A stretch of 32,177 nt of DNA from Gammaproteobacteria bacterium 54_18_T64. GTDB lineage: Bacteria > Pseudomonadota > Gammaproteobacteria > Pseudomonadales > Porticoccaceae. Positions within the stretch are counted from its first letter, which is position 1. Each line of letters opens with the position of its first letter. The translations under genes were made by a program, and so were the position numbers. The stretch is from positions 1 through 32,177 of the forward strand of contig MAAU01000074.1 in NCBI GenBank assembly GCA_002162825.1. The letters are read 5' to 3'. The notes under the pieces were generated by a model. The model did not search any database, was not told the DNA's origin, and saw nothing but the letters and a program-made list of their open reading frames with translations. Positions 7,852 to 14,913 of this stretch are shown here, piece after piece.

Positions 7852-8253
7852 TTAAAGTAGTAGCGGCTCTATGACTTGCAGGACATCGACGGTGTTCTCG
7901 GCTTGCACTTCGAGTTCGTGAACAATGTTTTCGAACAAGGTGTCCAGGGCCATGGCGCCAAATAAAATATAACTATCACCCTGGCGCCCAATGGAGCTGA
8001 GGGGGATGGCGGGGCTGATTAACAAGAGTTCCTCGTTGAGTTCGTTGACCTTGTCGGGCTTTACCTCGTTGACATTGAACAGGGGGGTAATGGCCAGCAG
8101 CTGCGTGTCGGTTTTGACGATGTTGATGGGGAATTCTTCGTTGTTGGAACAAATGACTTCCAATACGCCGCTCTCTGCCAGCACGGCATCGAAGCGCGTA
8201 TCTTCAGCGGTTAGGTGGGCGTTGAGTTTAAAGGCGAGTTCATTCAGCGACAT
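7852..8253 (-). CDS. yjfI: DUF2170 family protein (YjfI-like)
   Basis: A 133-residue acidic cytoplasmic protein. Length and sequence pattern (GVLEVICSNNEEFPINI, TPLFNVNEV, LISPAIPLSSIGRQGDSYILFGAM, then an acidic ENIVHELEVQAENTVDVL helix) agree with the DUF2170/YjfI family, which is encoded immediately before the PspA-like YjfJ in other bacteria. Molecular function is unknown; co-occurrence suggests a PspA partner. The ATG follows AAGGAGCC. A 16-bp perfect inverted repeat lies just upstream (8283-8323). Confidence 0.8.
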   Translation of the reverse strand: MSLNELAFKLNAHLTAEDTRFDAVLAESGVLEVICSNNEEFPINIVKTDTQLLAITPLFNVNEVKPDKVNELNEELLLISPAIPLSSIGRQGDSYILFGAMALDTLFENIVHELEVQAENTVDVLQVIEPLLL

Positions 8254-8282
8254 GCAAGGCTCCTTGGTAATATTTGCGCCAG

Positions 8283-8323
8283 GCCATAATATGGCATAGG
8301 CGCACTGTATGCCATATTATGGC
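8283..8323 (-). promoter_or_regulatory. 16-bp perfect inverted repeat between the aminopropyltransferase and DUF2170 genes
   Basis: GCCATAATATGGCATA (8283-8298) is repeated inverted as TATGCCATATTATGGC (8308-8323) around a 9-base spacer. It begins right after the aminopropyltransferase stop codon and ends 30 bases before the DUF2170 ATG. Each arm is itself nearly palindromic (CCATAATATGG), which is more typical of a protein-binding operator than of a terminator. No T-run follows on the minus strand. The downstream arm includes TATTAT, which could serve as a -10 for an internal promoter of the yjfIJK part, with only a weak -35. Confidence 0.7.
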
Positions 8324-8324
8324 G

Positions 8325-10079
8325 TTAGTCAAAGGGGTTTTGACCGGGAAAAAAGGCCCCGTCGTGTTGTTTCCAGGCGCGCTGGTGGTATTGGTAGAGT
8401 TGGTGCGAGCCGAGGGTGTTGATCTTAATGTGCTTTGCGTCGGCAAAATAGCGCGGTGAGAACACAAAGGCGGCGAGAATTTGTGGTTTTGATAACCAGT
8501 CGGATAGTGGCTCGAACGTTTCGTCGCTCAGTGCCGCGCCGGCGGCAATACGCTGTGAGGCGCTGCCCCCGCGCAGCGTGCCGATGGTCCAGCCCCACTC
8601 CCCGAAAGTGGGTACATTGGCGTGGTATTGCTCGCTGGTAAAGCCCGCCGCCTGGAGGGTCTTACCAATGGAGATAAAGGCCTGCTGGGTGTGAAAGGGA
8701 GAGGTCGACTGGATGCCAATGGCGCCGTCGGCGCTGAGTAATTGTTTTAAGCGTAGATAGAAGAAGGTCGAATAGACCTTGTTGATATCGGGGTGGCTAG
8801 GGTCGGGCAGGTCGACGATGATGGTATCGAAATGGCGTCCGGCACTGAGCAGGGCCTCGACTTCGACAAAGGCGTCGCCGACAATGACCTCGACCCTCTT
8901 ATCCCGAAAGGCGGAATCGTTGAGCTGTAGCAAGCGCGTAGAGATGGCTGCGGGTGCCTCGGGGTCGTCGCCACTAAACAGGGAAATCATCTCGCCATCG
9001 AGGTCGATCAGTGTCACCGCCTTGGGTTGCCAACGGAGGATGTCGCGCAGCGCCAGGCCGTCGCCACCGCCAATCACCAGAATTTTCTCCCGCCGCGCCG
9101 AGGCGAGGAGGGGGGGGGCGGTTAAGTAGCTGTGGTAAATTAACTCGTCGTTACTGGAAAACTGCAGGCGTCCATTGATGTAGAGACTGGTGATTTTGGG
9201 CAGGCCGGCACCGATGATGCGCTCGGTAAGAGTGAGGTGCTGATAGGGGGTGATCTTGGTGTACAGCACCCGGTCTTTAAACAGGGCGCGGTGCATATTG
9301 TCCATCCACGTCGCTCCGCCCCCAGCGAGTACGGCCAGTAGTGCCAATAGACTGAGATGTGCCAGCCACAGCGCCTTGCGCTGGGGTAGGTGGGCGCGGT
9401 ATTTGATAAGAAAGGCGATGCCGATAAGTGCGTTGACCAGGGCCGTACTCAATGCTGCAACGAGCACTGGTAGTTGCAGGCAGAACAGCACCCAGATCGC
9501 CGCGCCAATTCCGGCGCCAATATAATCGGCACCGTAAATGGTGCCCAGGTTGTGCTCGAGGTGCTGGCCGTGCAGCTGCTCGCGAATGCGGGCGATAAGG
9601 GGTATCTCCATACCGATCATCAGGCCCAGCAGCGCCCCGACCACGAAGGGGGTGGCCTTGGCTATTTTGGCCAGGCCCTGCACCACCTGGCCATCGGTGG
9701 TGATGCTGGGGTGCAGGCCGTAGATGTCCTGCAGGTAGGCGGGGAAACTAAAGGCCAGGGAGATACTCAGGGAGATAATAATCAATGCCGTGGCGCCGAG
9801 GCTGGCGATGCCCCACTCCAGCCAGGCAAAACTCTTGAAGGGGCAGTGCAACCATTTGGCGAGTAGGGCGCCAAGGCCCATGGCGACAATCATCAGGCCG
9901 ATCATGGCATAGAGCGTGGACTCGAGGGCACCGAGTACACGGCCGGCGTAGTGGGCCATTAAATATTCGTAAATCAGGCCACAGCCGGCGAGGGCCGCCA
10001 TGGCGGTGATCAGGAAAATGTCGTGGAAAACCAGTTCGCGTCGGGACTTGCCCGGCGGTTGTGACGGTACGGCGCTCAC
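8325..10079 (-). CDS. Membrane-anchored spermidine-synthase-like aminopropyltransferase
   Basis: A fusion of an N-terminal seven-TM domain (about residues 17-265 from this start) and a C-terminal spermidine-synthase-like domain (about 275-520), about 584 residues in all. The enzyme half has an SSNDELIYHSYL entry region, the AdoMet-type loop IGGGDGLALRDILRW, the acidic strand-end TLIDLD, and VDLPDPSHPD in place of the usual DSTDP catalytic segment. It probably transfers an aminopropyl group from decarboxylated AdoMet made by SpeD of the same operon to an amine acceptor at the membrane. YHS replaces the common YHE, so the acceptor may not be putrescine. The start is uncertain: an in-frame TTG at 10175 would place 32 extra residues in a repeat element, while the GTG at 10079 begins just before TM1. 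A C9 tract (9110-9118) lies in the coding region. Confidence 0.85.
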   Translation of the reverse strand: MSAVPSQPPGKSRRELVFHDIFLITAMAALAGCGLIYEYLMAHYAGRVLGALESTLYAMIGLMIVAMGLGALLAKWLHCPFKSFAWLEWGIASLGATALIIISLSISLAFSFPAYLQDIYGLHPSITTDGQVVQGLAKIAKATPFVVGALLGLMIGMEIPLIARIREQLHGQHLEHNLGTIYGADYIGAGIGAAIWVLFCLQLPVLVAALSTALVNALIGIAFLIKYRAHLPQRKALWLAHLSLLALLAVLAGGGATWMDNMHRALFKDRVLYTKITPYQHLTLTERIIGAGLPKITSLYINGRLQFSSNDELIYHSYLTAPPLLASARREKILVIGGGDGLALRDILRWQPKAVTLIDLDGEMISLFSGDDPEAPAAISTRLLQLNDSAFRDKRVEVIVGDAFVEVEALLSAGRHFDTIIVDLPDPSHPDINKVYSTFFYLRLKQLLSADGAIGIQSTSPFHTQQAFISIGKTLQAAGFTSEQYHANVPTFGEWGWTIGTLRGGSASQRIAAGAALSDETFEPLSDWLSKPQILAAFVFSPRYFADAKHIKINTLGSHQLYQYHQRAWKQHDGAFFPGQNPFD

Positions 10080-10148
10080 CCTAGTGAGTTTCTGAATAAG
10101 TCTGGACGCCCCGAAGGAAGTGCCCTTGGGGTGCGAAGTAGATGGCGA

Positions 10149-10258
10149 GCTAAAAGCATTGGATTCAAGGCGCAAAGCGCACGTAATAGCGAGCTATTGC
10201 GAAGTTTTGCACCAACAGTAGGCGCTTTGAGGCGACGAGGACGCTGATTGCTTTAGCG
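10149..10258. repeat. Nested palindromic intergenic repeat-like element
   Basis: The 214-base gap between the DUF350 gene and the aminopropyltransferase is filled by nested inverted repeats. Outer imperfect arms are GCTAAAAGCATT (10149-10160) against ATTGCTTTAGC (10247-10257). Middle arms are GCAAAGCGC (10172-10180) against GCGCTTTG (10222-10229). The centre is AATAGCGAGCTATT (10185-10198). The architecture looks like a dispersed intergenic palindromic unit. I see only one copy in the window, so repetition in the genome is inferred. Confidence 0.5.
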
Positions 10259-10293
10259 GTCAGATACGAGTTCATGGCTTGTTCAGAGGCTCC

Positions 10294-11181
10294 CTAAGCG
10301 AGCACCCCGATGAGCAGCAGGGCGATGGCAATATAGATCACCGCCTCTATGGCGGCGACGCCGATATTTTCTTGCTCGTCCACTTCTTCGGCGACATTAA
10401 TGTTCAGCAAGATGGCCTTGCGGGCGATCAGTGCCAGCGCGGGCAGGAGCAGAGCCAGTACTGTACCTGCCCCCAGCCAGTAGGCGACGGATAGCAGGGG
10501 TTCCGCTTGATAGTACTCGACCAGGCTGGCGCCGGCCGTCATCGCCAGCGCAGTGCCGAGCACATGTCCGGAATAGCGGATCGCCAGGGCGGTGTTGCCG
10601 GCGACGATGGCCCGCTGCAGGCTCTCGCCCTGGTGGCGGCGGCGGTAGATAGCGGCGCGCAAGCGCGTCACCAGCAGTAAGATGCACTGGGTGCCAAAAA
10701 ACAGCATCAGTACGGAGGGCAGGCCGCGCCAGGTTTCATATTCGACCCAGTTCACCGTTGAGCTGATGATCAGGCCGAGGGCTAGAAAGTTACTGGCCTG
10801 GACATAGCCGGCGGCCAGCTGGTGGTCGGCGATGGCGGCTTTCAGGGAAACTTTGTGGAAAATAATGTAGTCGTTAATGATTGAGCCGATCTTGAGTAAA
10901 GCCATACCGGCGAGCGCATAGGTCAGTACATTGAGGGCTTCGTTGACCAGGTTGACGGCGGCATCGCCGGTCACCGCGGCAGATAAAATCAGCCCCAATG
11001 CCCCGGCGCCGCCGGCAAAGGTCAGGCCAAAGGCGTAATTGTCTTTTTCCGCGAGTTCGACGGTGGTGTTGACCCCGGCGAGCAGGCCAAACAGTAGGCG
11101 AAAGATACAGATGGCGGCGATGGCGATACCGAGGTTGATGACCACGATGGCCAGTGACCACATTGAAGGTTCATAAAGCAT
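10294..11181 (-). CDS. Tandem DUF350 integral membrane protein (YjfL-related)
   Basis: A 295-residue polytopic membrane protein with about eight hydrophobic segments, built as two DUF350-type units of four segments. Unit 1 contains ELAEKDNYAFGLTFAGGAGA (about residues 42-61) and unit 2 the equivalent QRAIVAGNTALAIRYSGHVL (about 188-207). E. coli YjfL has one unit of about 132 residues, so this is a duplicated form. Function is unknown; DUF350 proteins commonly neighbour PspA-like and polyamine-type genes. The ATG at 11181 is 14 bases after the lipoprotein gene, with a G-rich ribosome site (AGGGGGGC); an ATG at 11163 is an alternative. The C-terminus is hydrophobic. Confidence 0.82.
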   Translation of the reverse strand: MLYEPSMWSLAIVVINLGIAIAAICIFRLLFGLLAGVNTTVELAEKDNYAFGLTFAGGAGALGLILSAAVTGDAAVNLVNEALNVLTYALAGMALLKIGSIINDYIIFHKVSLKAAIADHQLAAGYVQASNFLALGLIISSTVNWVEYETWRGLPSVLMLFFGTQCILLLVTRLRAAIYRRRHQGESLQRAIVAGNTALAIRYSGHVLGTALAMTAGASLVEYYQAEPLLSVAYWLGAGTVLALLLPALALIARKAILLNINVAEEVDEQENIGVAAIEAVIYIAIALLLIGVLA

Positions 11182-11195
11182 GGCGTTCTGCCCCC

Positions 11196-12173
11196 CTATT
11201 TGCCGCCAAAGCGGCTGCGTGATGATTGATAAGAAGAATTGCGGTAGCTGGAGGTGGTACTGCTAGCCGTTGACTTTGCCGTGCTACTGCGCGCCAGTGA
11301 GCTGGGCTGGAACTTGCTACTCTTTCGGGCGACGGCCGAGGTGGTTTGCTTGGTGTTGGCATAGGGGCTGGAGAAGCGTCGTCCCGAGCTTTTGAATTTT
11401 TGCCGGGTGCTGCGCTCGGTCGATTGCTGGTTTTTACGCTGCTGTGGAGAGGTGTAGGTCGAGCGCCCGTAGTCGTTGTAGTAGCTGTAGTCGCGGTGCC
11501 GCCCCCAGTGGCCGTAGCCAATGGGGCTGCGAAACAGACTGGAGAAAAAGGCGTACTGGCCGTACCAGTGCCAGAACGAGTTGCCTGAGCTATTGGTTTG
11601 CCAGCTGCCGTACTGGGGGTTGCCGACCAGTTGGCTACCGGGGCCGAAGTTTTCGGCATCATTGATGCGGGCGCTGGCATCGGCGCTGAGGGCCGCAACG
11701 CGGGCCAGCTTGCCCTGGGACATGTCGGCCAGGACATTGATCGGGTCGCTGAGCATCATGCCGTAGGTGTCGGGTTGCGCGGCGGCCTCAATGGCCGAAA
11801 GCTCCTGATACACCTTATTCACCTGTTCGGGGCCCATGCCGACAACGTGGCCGATATCGCTTTTGGCATCACCCAGGCGGGATTCCAGGGAGCGAATGAT
11901 GGGTCCATCGATGCCAGCATCCTGAGCCAGAGCTCGGCTCAGTTCGCCCAATTCGGGATTGTCCTGGCGGATAATGGCGGCGTACCGGCTGAGCAGGCCG
12001 GTGTTGGCAATATGCCCGGCGGCAATGTGCTGTTTCAAGCGATCGATCTTGCCATCGCTGATCAGGGCCTGCTGGTTTAATTGTTTTTGCCATTTATCCT
12101 GCTCGGATGAGCAGCCAATAAGCACGATGCTGTGGCAGAGGATGAAGAGCCATGCCCACTTTATATTTTGCAT
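11196..12173 (-). CDS. Lipoprotein of unknown function with Ser/Tyr/Arg-rich C-terminus
   Basis: I do not recognise a named family. The 325-residue protein has a lipoprotein signal peptide with lipobox LIGC and Cys21. Ser at +2 predicts outer-membrane sorting. Residues about 25-180 are mostly helical. Residues about 190-235 are aromatic- and Gly-rich (FWHWYGQYAFF, GYGHWGRHRDYSYYNDYGRS). Residues 240-325 are a low-complexity basic Ser/Thr/Arg/Gln tail ending SRSRFGGK. It starts 3 bases after speD, so it is co-translated with the polyamine gene. The position parallels lipoprotein YjfM of the E. coli cluster, but I see no clear similarity. The basic tail could contact anionic envelope polymers (speculative). 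Confidence 0.75.
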   Translation of the reverse strand: MQNIKWAWLFILCHSIVLIGCSSEQDKWQKQLNQQALISDGKIDRLKQHIAAGHIANTGLLSRYAAIIRQDNPELGELSRALAQDAGIDGPIIRSLESRLGDAKSDIGHVVGMGPEQVNKVYQELSAIEAAAQPDTYGMMLSDPINVLADMSQGKLARVAALSADASARINDAENFGPGSQLVGNPQYGSWQTNSSGNSFWHWYGQYAFFSSLFRSPIGYGHWGRHRDYSYYNDYGRSTYTSPQQRKNQQSTERSTRQKFKSSGRRFSSPYANTKQTTSAVARKSSKFQPSSLARSSTAKSTASSTTSSYRNSSYQSSRSRFGGK

Positions 12174-12176
12174 TGC

Positions 12177-12596
12177 TTAGGTTCCGATTGAGTGTGTAGT
12201 CGCGCCGCTGGGGTCTGGTTGCTGAGTGGCGGTGAGGACTGCTGGTGTGGCTTGGTGGGTGGGGGAGGCCCTGTCCACGACCTTTATTACAACTTCTGCA
12301 GCGGGAAAACGAGCCGCGATCACGGCGGCGGCATCTCTGGGGCGTGCCTCGCCACACATAAAGATATCAAAGGCCGCGTAGGCGTATTCGGGCCAGGTGT
12401 GCACGGTGATATGTGACTCGGCGAGAATCAAAACTCCGGTGACGCCGCCCTGATCGCCAAATTTATGGAAGTGTTGAAATAGTACCGTGGCACCGCCCGC
12501 TGCTGCAGCCTCGCACAAAAGCGCGGTCAGTTCCTCGCTGTCGAGGCTGGCATGTTGGCCATGGCATTCGATCAATAAATGCTGTCCTAGGATCAT
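12177..12596 (-). CDS. speD: S-adenosylmethionine decarboxylase proenzyme (class 1B)
   Basis: This pyruvoyl enzyme decarboxylates AdoMet to supply aminopropyl groups for spermidine-type synthesis. The 139-residue proenzyme has the short prokaryotic form. AESHITVHTWPEYAYAAFD contains the self-cleavage site Glu60-Ser61 (Ser61 becomes the pyruvoyl group), His66 and Cys81 of FMCG, all three family residues. The first 115 residues are the conserved domain; the last about 25 (Thr/Pro/Ala-rich) are an extension. It is the first gene of the minus-strand operon, and the aminopropyltransferase that would use its product is three genes downstream. No ornithine or arginine decarboxylase is in the window, so putrescine must come from elsewhere. 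The ATG lacks a strong ribosome site; AAGGAG lies about 15 bases upstream. Confidence 0.95.
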   Translation of the reverse strand: MILGQHLLIECHGQHASLDSEELTALLCEAAAAGGATVLFQHFHKFGDQGGVTGVLILAESHITVHTWPEYAYAAFDIFMCGEARPRDAAAVIAARFPAAEVVIKVVDRASPTHQATPAVLTATQQPDPSGATTHSIGT

Positions 12597-12999
12597 AAGC
12601 CTATCGGTGAGCTCCTTGAAGATAAGTGTCTTTGATAAGCCCGCTGTTGGAGGCTTGCGACAGCGTTCGACTCCTGGTGTTTGGTACCACCAGGGGCTAG
12701 TGAAGTAATGGCATTATTAGTGTTGCTATTAAGTCTTGCAGGGTACCGGCAAAGCTTGGTGATTGACAAGTAGCAGCGCCGAGTTTGGTCGAGGGAATAA
12801 ACTGCAGGTAAGTCAGCTGTTAAAGTGAGAGTGGGTCGGTATGTAGTCCTGCTGCTTGTATTTCTTTCCCCGTGGCTGCCTTGCCTTAATCGACCGTTGG
12901 GTAGATGGTGCGGTCATTTGCGGGGATATCTTCGCTGACAGGATAGGCGACCCGCTGCGGATTGTGTAGAATCCCCGCTTTTCCCCGAGAGTCCGAATT
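12597..12999. promoter_or_regulatory. Divergent intergenic region between speD (-) and glyA (+)
   Basis: 403 bases without a supported gene; it should hold both promoters. On the speD side the leader can form two hairpins: 12642-12647 with 12660-12665 (CGCTGT/ACAGCG) and 12673-12679 with 12688-12694 (CCTGGTG/CACCAGG). On the glyA side TAGAAT (12967-12972) could be a -10, but no good -35 lies at 16-18 bases. I recognise no known riboswitch class. A minus-strand open frame at 12886-13497 is antisense to glyA and not credible. Confidence 0.5.
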
Positions 13000-14268
13000 A
13001 TGTTTGATAATCAGCAAACCCTGGCCCAGTTCGATCCAGAGATTTGGCAATCGATCCAAGATGAAGAGCGCCGTCAAGAAGAGCATATCGAGTTGATCGC
13101 CTCTGAAAATTACACTAGCCCCCAGGTGATGGTTGCCCAAGGCACCGTACTCACTAATAAGTACGCCGAGGGCTATCCGGGCAAGCGCTATTACGGTGGT
13201 TGTGAATTCGTGGATGTCGCCGAAGAACTGGCCGTTGAGCGTGCCAAAGAGTTGTTTGGTGCCGACTACGCCAATGTACAGCCACACTCGGGTTCGCAGG
13301 CCAACGCCGCCGTTTATCAGGCTCTGTGCGAGCCGGGCGATACGGTGCTGGGCATGAGTCTGGCCGATGGCGGTCATCTGACTCACGGCGCCAAGCCGAG
13401 TTTTTCGGGAAAAACCTACAACGCGATTCAATATGGCCTGGACAACGCCACCGGTGAGGTCGATTACGCCCAGGTTGAGGCGCTGGCACTGGAGCATAAG
13501 CCCAAAATGATCATCGCGGGCTTTTCAGCCTATTCGCGTGTCATGGACTGGCAGCGTTTTCGCGATATCGCCGATAAAGTCGGTGCTTATCTGATGGTCG
13601 ATATGGCCCACGTTGCCGGCCTGGTTGCGGCGGGTTGCTACCCGAATCCGGTGCCGATTGCCGATGTGGTGACTACCACCACCCATAAAACCCTGCGCGG
13701 CCCCCGCGGCGGACTGATTCTCGCTCGCGCCAATGAGGCTTTGCAGAAGAAGTTTAATTCTGCGGTTTTCCCCGGTGGGCAGGGCGGCCCCTTGATGCAC
13801 GTTATCGCGGCGAAAGCAGTGAGCTTTAAAGAGGCGATGAGCGACGAGTTCAAAACCTATCAGCAGCAGGTGGTGGTGAATGCCCGCGCCATGGCGGCGA
13901 CCTTTATCGAGCGCGGTATTGATATTGTCTCCGGTGGCACCGACGATCACTTGATGCTGGTTAACTTGATTGGCAAGGACTACACCGGTAAAGATGCCGA
14001 TGCGGCTCTGGGTCTGGCTAATATCACCGTCAACAAAAATGCCGTGCCCAATGACCCGCGATCGCCCTTTGTGACCAGTGGCTTGCGCGTTGGCACCCCG
14101 GCAATTACCACTCGTGGTTTTAGCGAAGCCGAAACCGTTGAGCTGACGCACTGGATGTGTGATGTTCTAGCCTCCCTGGAAGACGACACGTCCGAACAGG
14201 TGATTGCCGAGGTAAAAGCCAAGGTCTTGGCCGTCTGTAAGCGCCACCCGGTTTATAAAGAAATCTAA
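13000..14268 (+). CDS. glyA: Serine hydroxymethyltransferase
   Basis: This PLP enzyme interconverts serine plus tetrahydrofolate with glycine plus 5,10-methylene-tetrahydrofolate, the main source of one-carbon units. The 422-residue protein is full length (usual 417-425). Visible motifs are [10 protein letters not shown] (about residues 31-40), [13 protein letters not shown] (55-67), the PLP-contacting DMAHVAGL (201-208), and the PLP Schiff-base Lys230 in [14 protein letters not shown]. The C-terminal [14 protein letters not shown] is also standard. The ATG at 13000 starts with MFDNQQ. The gene stands alone, separated from nrdR by 150 bases with two palindromes. Nothing about it is unusual. 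Confidence 0.98.
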   Translation: MFDNQQTLAQFDPEIWQSIQDEERRQEEHIELIASENYTSPQVMVAQGTVLTNKYAEGYPGKRYYGGCEFVDVAEELAVERAKELFGADYANVQPHSGSQANAAVYQALCEPGDTVLGMSLADGGHLTHGAKPSFSGKTYNAIQYGLDNATGEVDYAQVEALALEHKPKMIIAGFSAYSRVMDWQRFRDIADKVGAYLMVDMAHVAGLVAAGCYPNPVPIADVVTTTTHKTLRGPRGGLILARANEALQKKFNSAVFPGGQGGPLMHVIAAKAVSFKEAMSDEFKTYQQQVVVNARAMAATFIERGIDIVSGGTDDHLMLVNLIGKDYTGKDADAALGLANITVNKNAVPNDPRSPFVTSGLRVGTPAITTRGFSEAETVELTHWMCDVLASLEDDTSEQVIAEVKAKVLAVCKRHPVYKEI

Positions 14269-14348
14269 GTTGCAGTTAAAGTAATAGTGATGTGCTCGGG
14301 TTAACCGAGCCGCATCTGTAGCTTCATTGCGCTGTGTTTGCTTGACGT

Positions 14349-14380
14349 AACACAAAGCCCGAGACAGAGGGCTTTGTGTT
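14349..14380 (+). terminator. 12-bp perfect hairpin between glyA and nrdR
   Basis: AACACAAAGCCC (14349-14360) pairs perfectly with GGGCTTTGTGTT (14369-14380) around an 8-base loop, 80 bases after glyA and 39 bases before nrdR. A second smaller palindrome, GCTCGG/CCGAGC, is at 14294-14310. The position suits a glyA terminator, but there is no U-run beyond the TTGTGTT within the stem, so it could instead be a protein-binding or attenuating element. Confidence 0.5.
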
Positions 14381-14418
14381 AGTATGCGCGGCTAATTTCT
14401 GCTCGATGGAATACCTCC

Positions 14419-14898
14419 ATGCATTGCCCCTTTTGTGGCGCTAACGATACCAAGGTCATTGACTCTCGACTGGTTGCCGAGGGTGATCAGGTGCGACGCC
14501 GGCGCGAGTGCGTTTCCTGTAAAGAGCGCTATACCACATTTGAAGTGGCCGAGCTGTTGATGCCCCGGGTTATCAAGCGTGACGAAAGTCGTGAGCCCTT
14601 TAATGAAGATAAACTGAAGGCAGGCTTACACCGGGCGCTGGAAAAGCGCCCCGTAGGCACCGAACAGGTGGAGGCAGCGTTCTCGCAAATTAAACGCTCC
14701 CTGCAGAGTGCCGGCGAGCGGGAAATTTCCTCGCGCATGATTGGCGAAAAAGTGATGGAGCAATTGCGTGGGCTCGACGATGTCGCCTATGTGCGCTTTG
14801 CCTCCGTCTACCGCAGTTTTCAAGACTTGAATGAATTTCGCGCCGAGCTCGATCGCCTTGAAAAGGAAGATGATGGGGCGGGCAAAGAGGGTGCCTAA
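14419..14898 (+). CDS. nrdR: Transcriptional repressor NrdR
   Basis: A zinc-ribbon plus ATP-cone repressor of ribonucleotide reductase genes, binding NrdR boxes in response to ATP/dATP. The zinc cysteines are Cys3, Cys6, Cys31 and Cys34 (MHCPFC and CVSC), and the Arg-rich VRRRREC loop lies between them. The ATP-cone spans about residues 47-137, starting [19 protein letters not shown]. The length of 159 is normal apart from a short Lys/Glu/Gly C-terminal tail. CCTCC precedes the ATG, but no good AGGAGG is present. It leads the rib operon, a common gammaproteobacterial arrangement (nrdR-ribD). Confidence 0.97.
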   Translation: MHCPFCGANDTKVIDSRLVAEGDQVRRRRECVSCKERYTTFEVAELLMPRVIKRDESREPFNEDKLKAGLHRALEKRPVGTEQVEAAFSQIKRSLQSAGEREISSRMIGEKVMEQLRGLDDVAYVRFASVYRSFQDLNEFRAELDRLEKEDDGAGKEGA

Positions 14899-14913
14899 AA
14901 AGGGTTTCGCACA

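Noticed and set aside
10080-10175. TTG at 10175 as start of the aminopropyltransferase
   Set aside because: The extra 32 residues are encoded by the palindromic element, are not hydrophobic or conserved-looking, and have no ribosome site; the GTG at 10079 is preferred, with doubt.
12661-12690. tRNA 3'-end look-alike (GTTCGACTCC followed by GGTACCACCA)
   Set aside because: The bases flanking the TTCGACT loop do not pair as a T-stem, and no matching acceptor 5' strand is found 75-90 bases upstream.
12886-13497. 203-codon minus-strand open frame over the start of glyA
   Set aside because: It is an antisense shadow of glyA; composition is unlike a real protein and it has no motifs.
14281-14400. 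NrdR boxes upstream of nrdR
   Set aside because: The palindromes here have ACAC/GTGT ends but a G/C core and wrong spacing for the AT-rich NrdR box.
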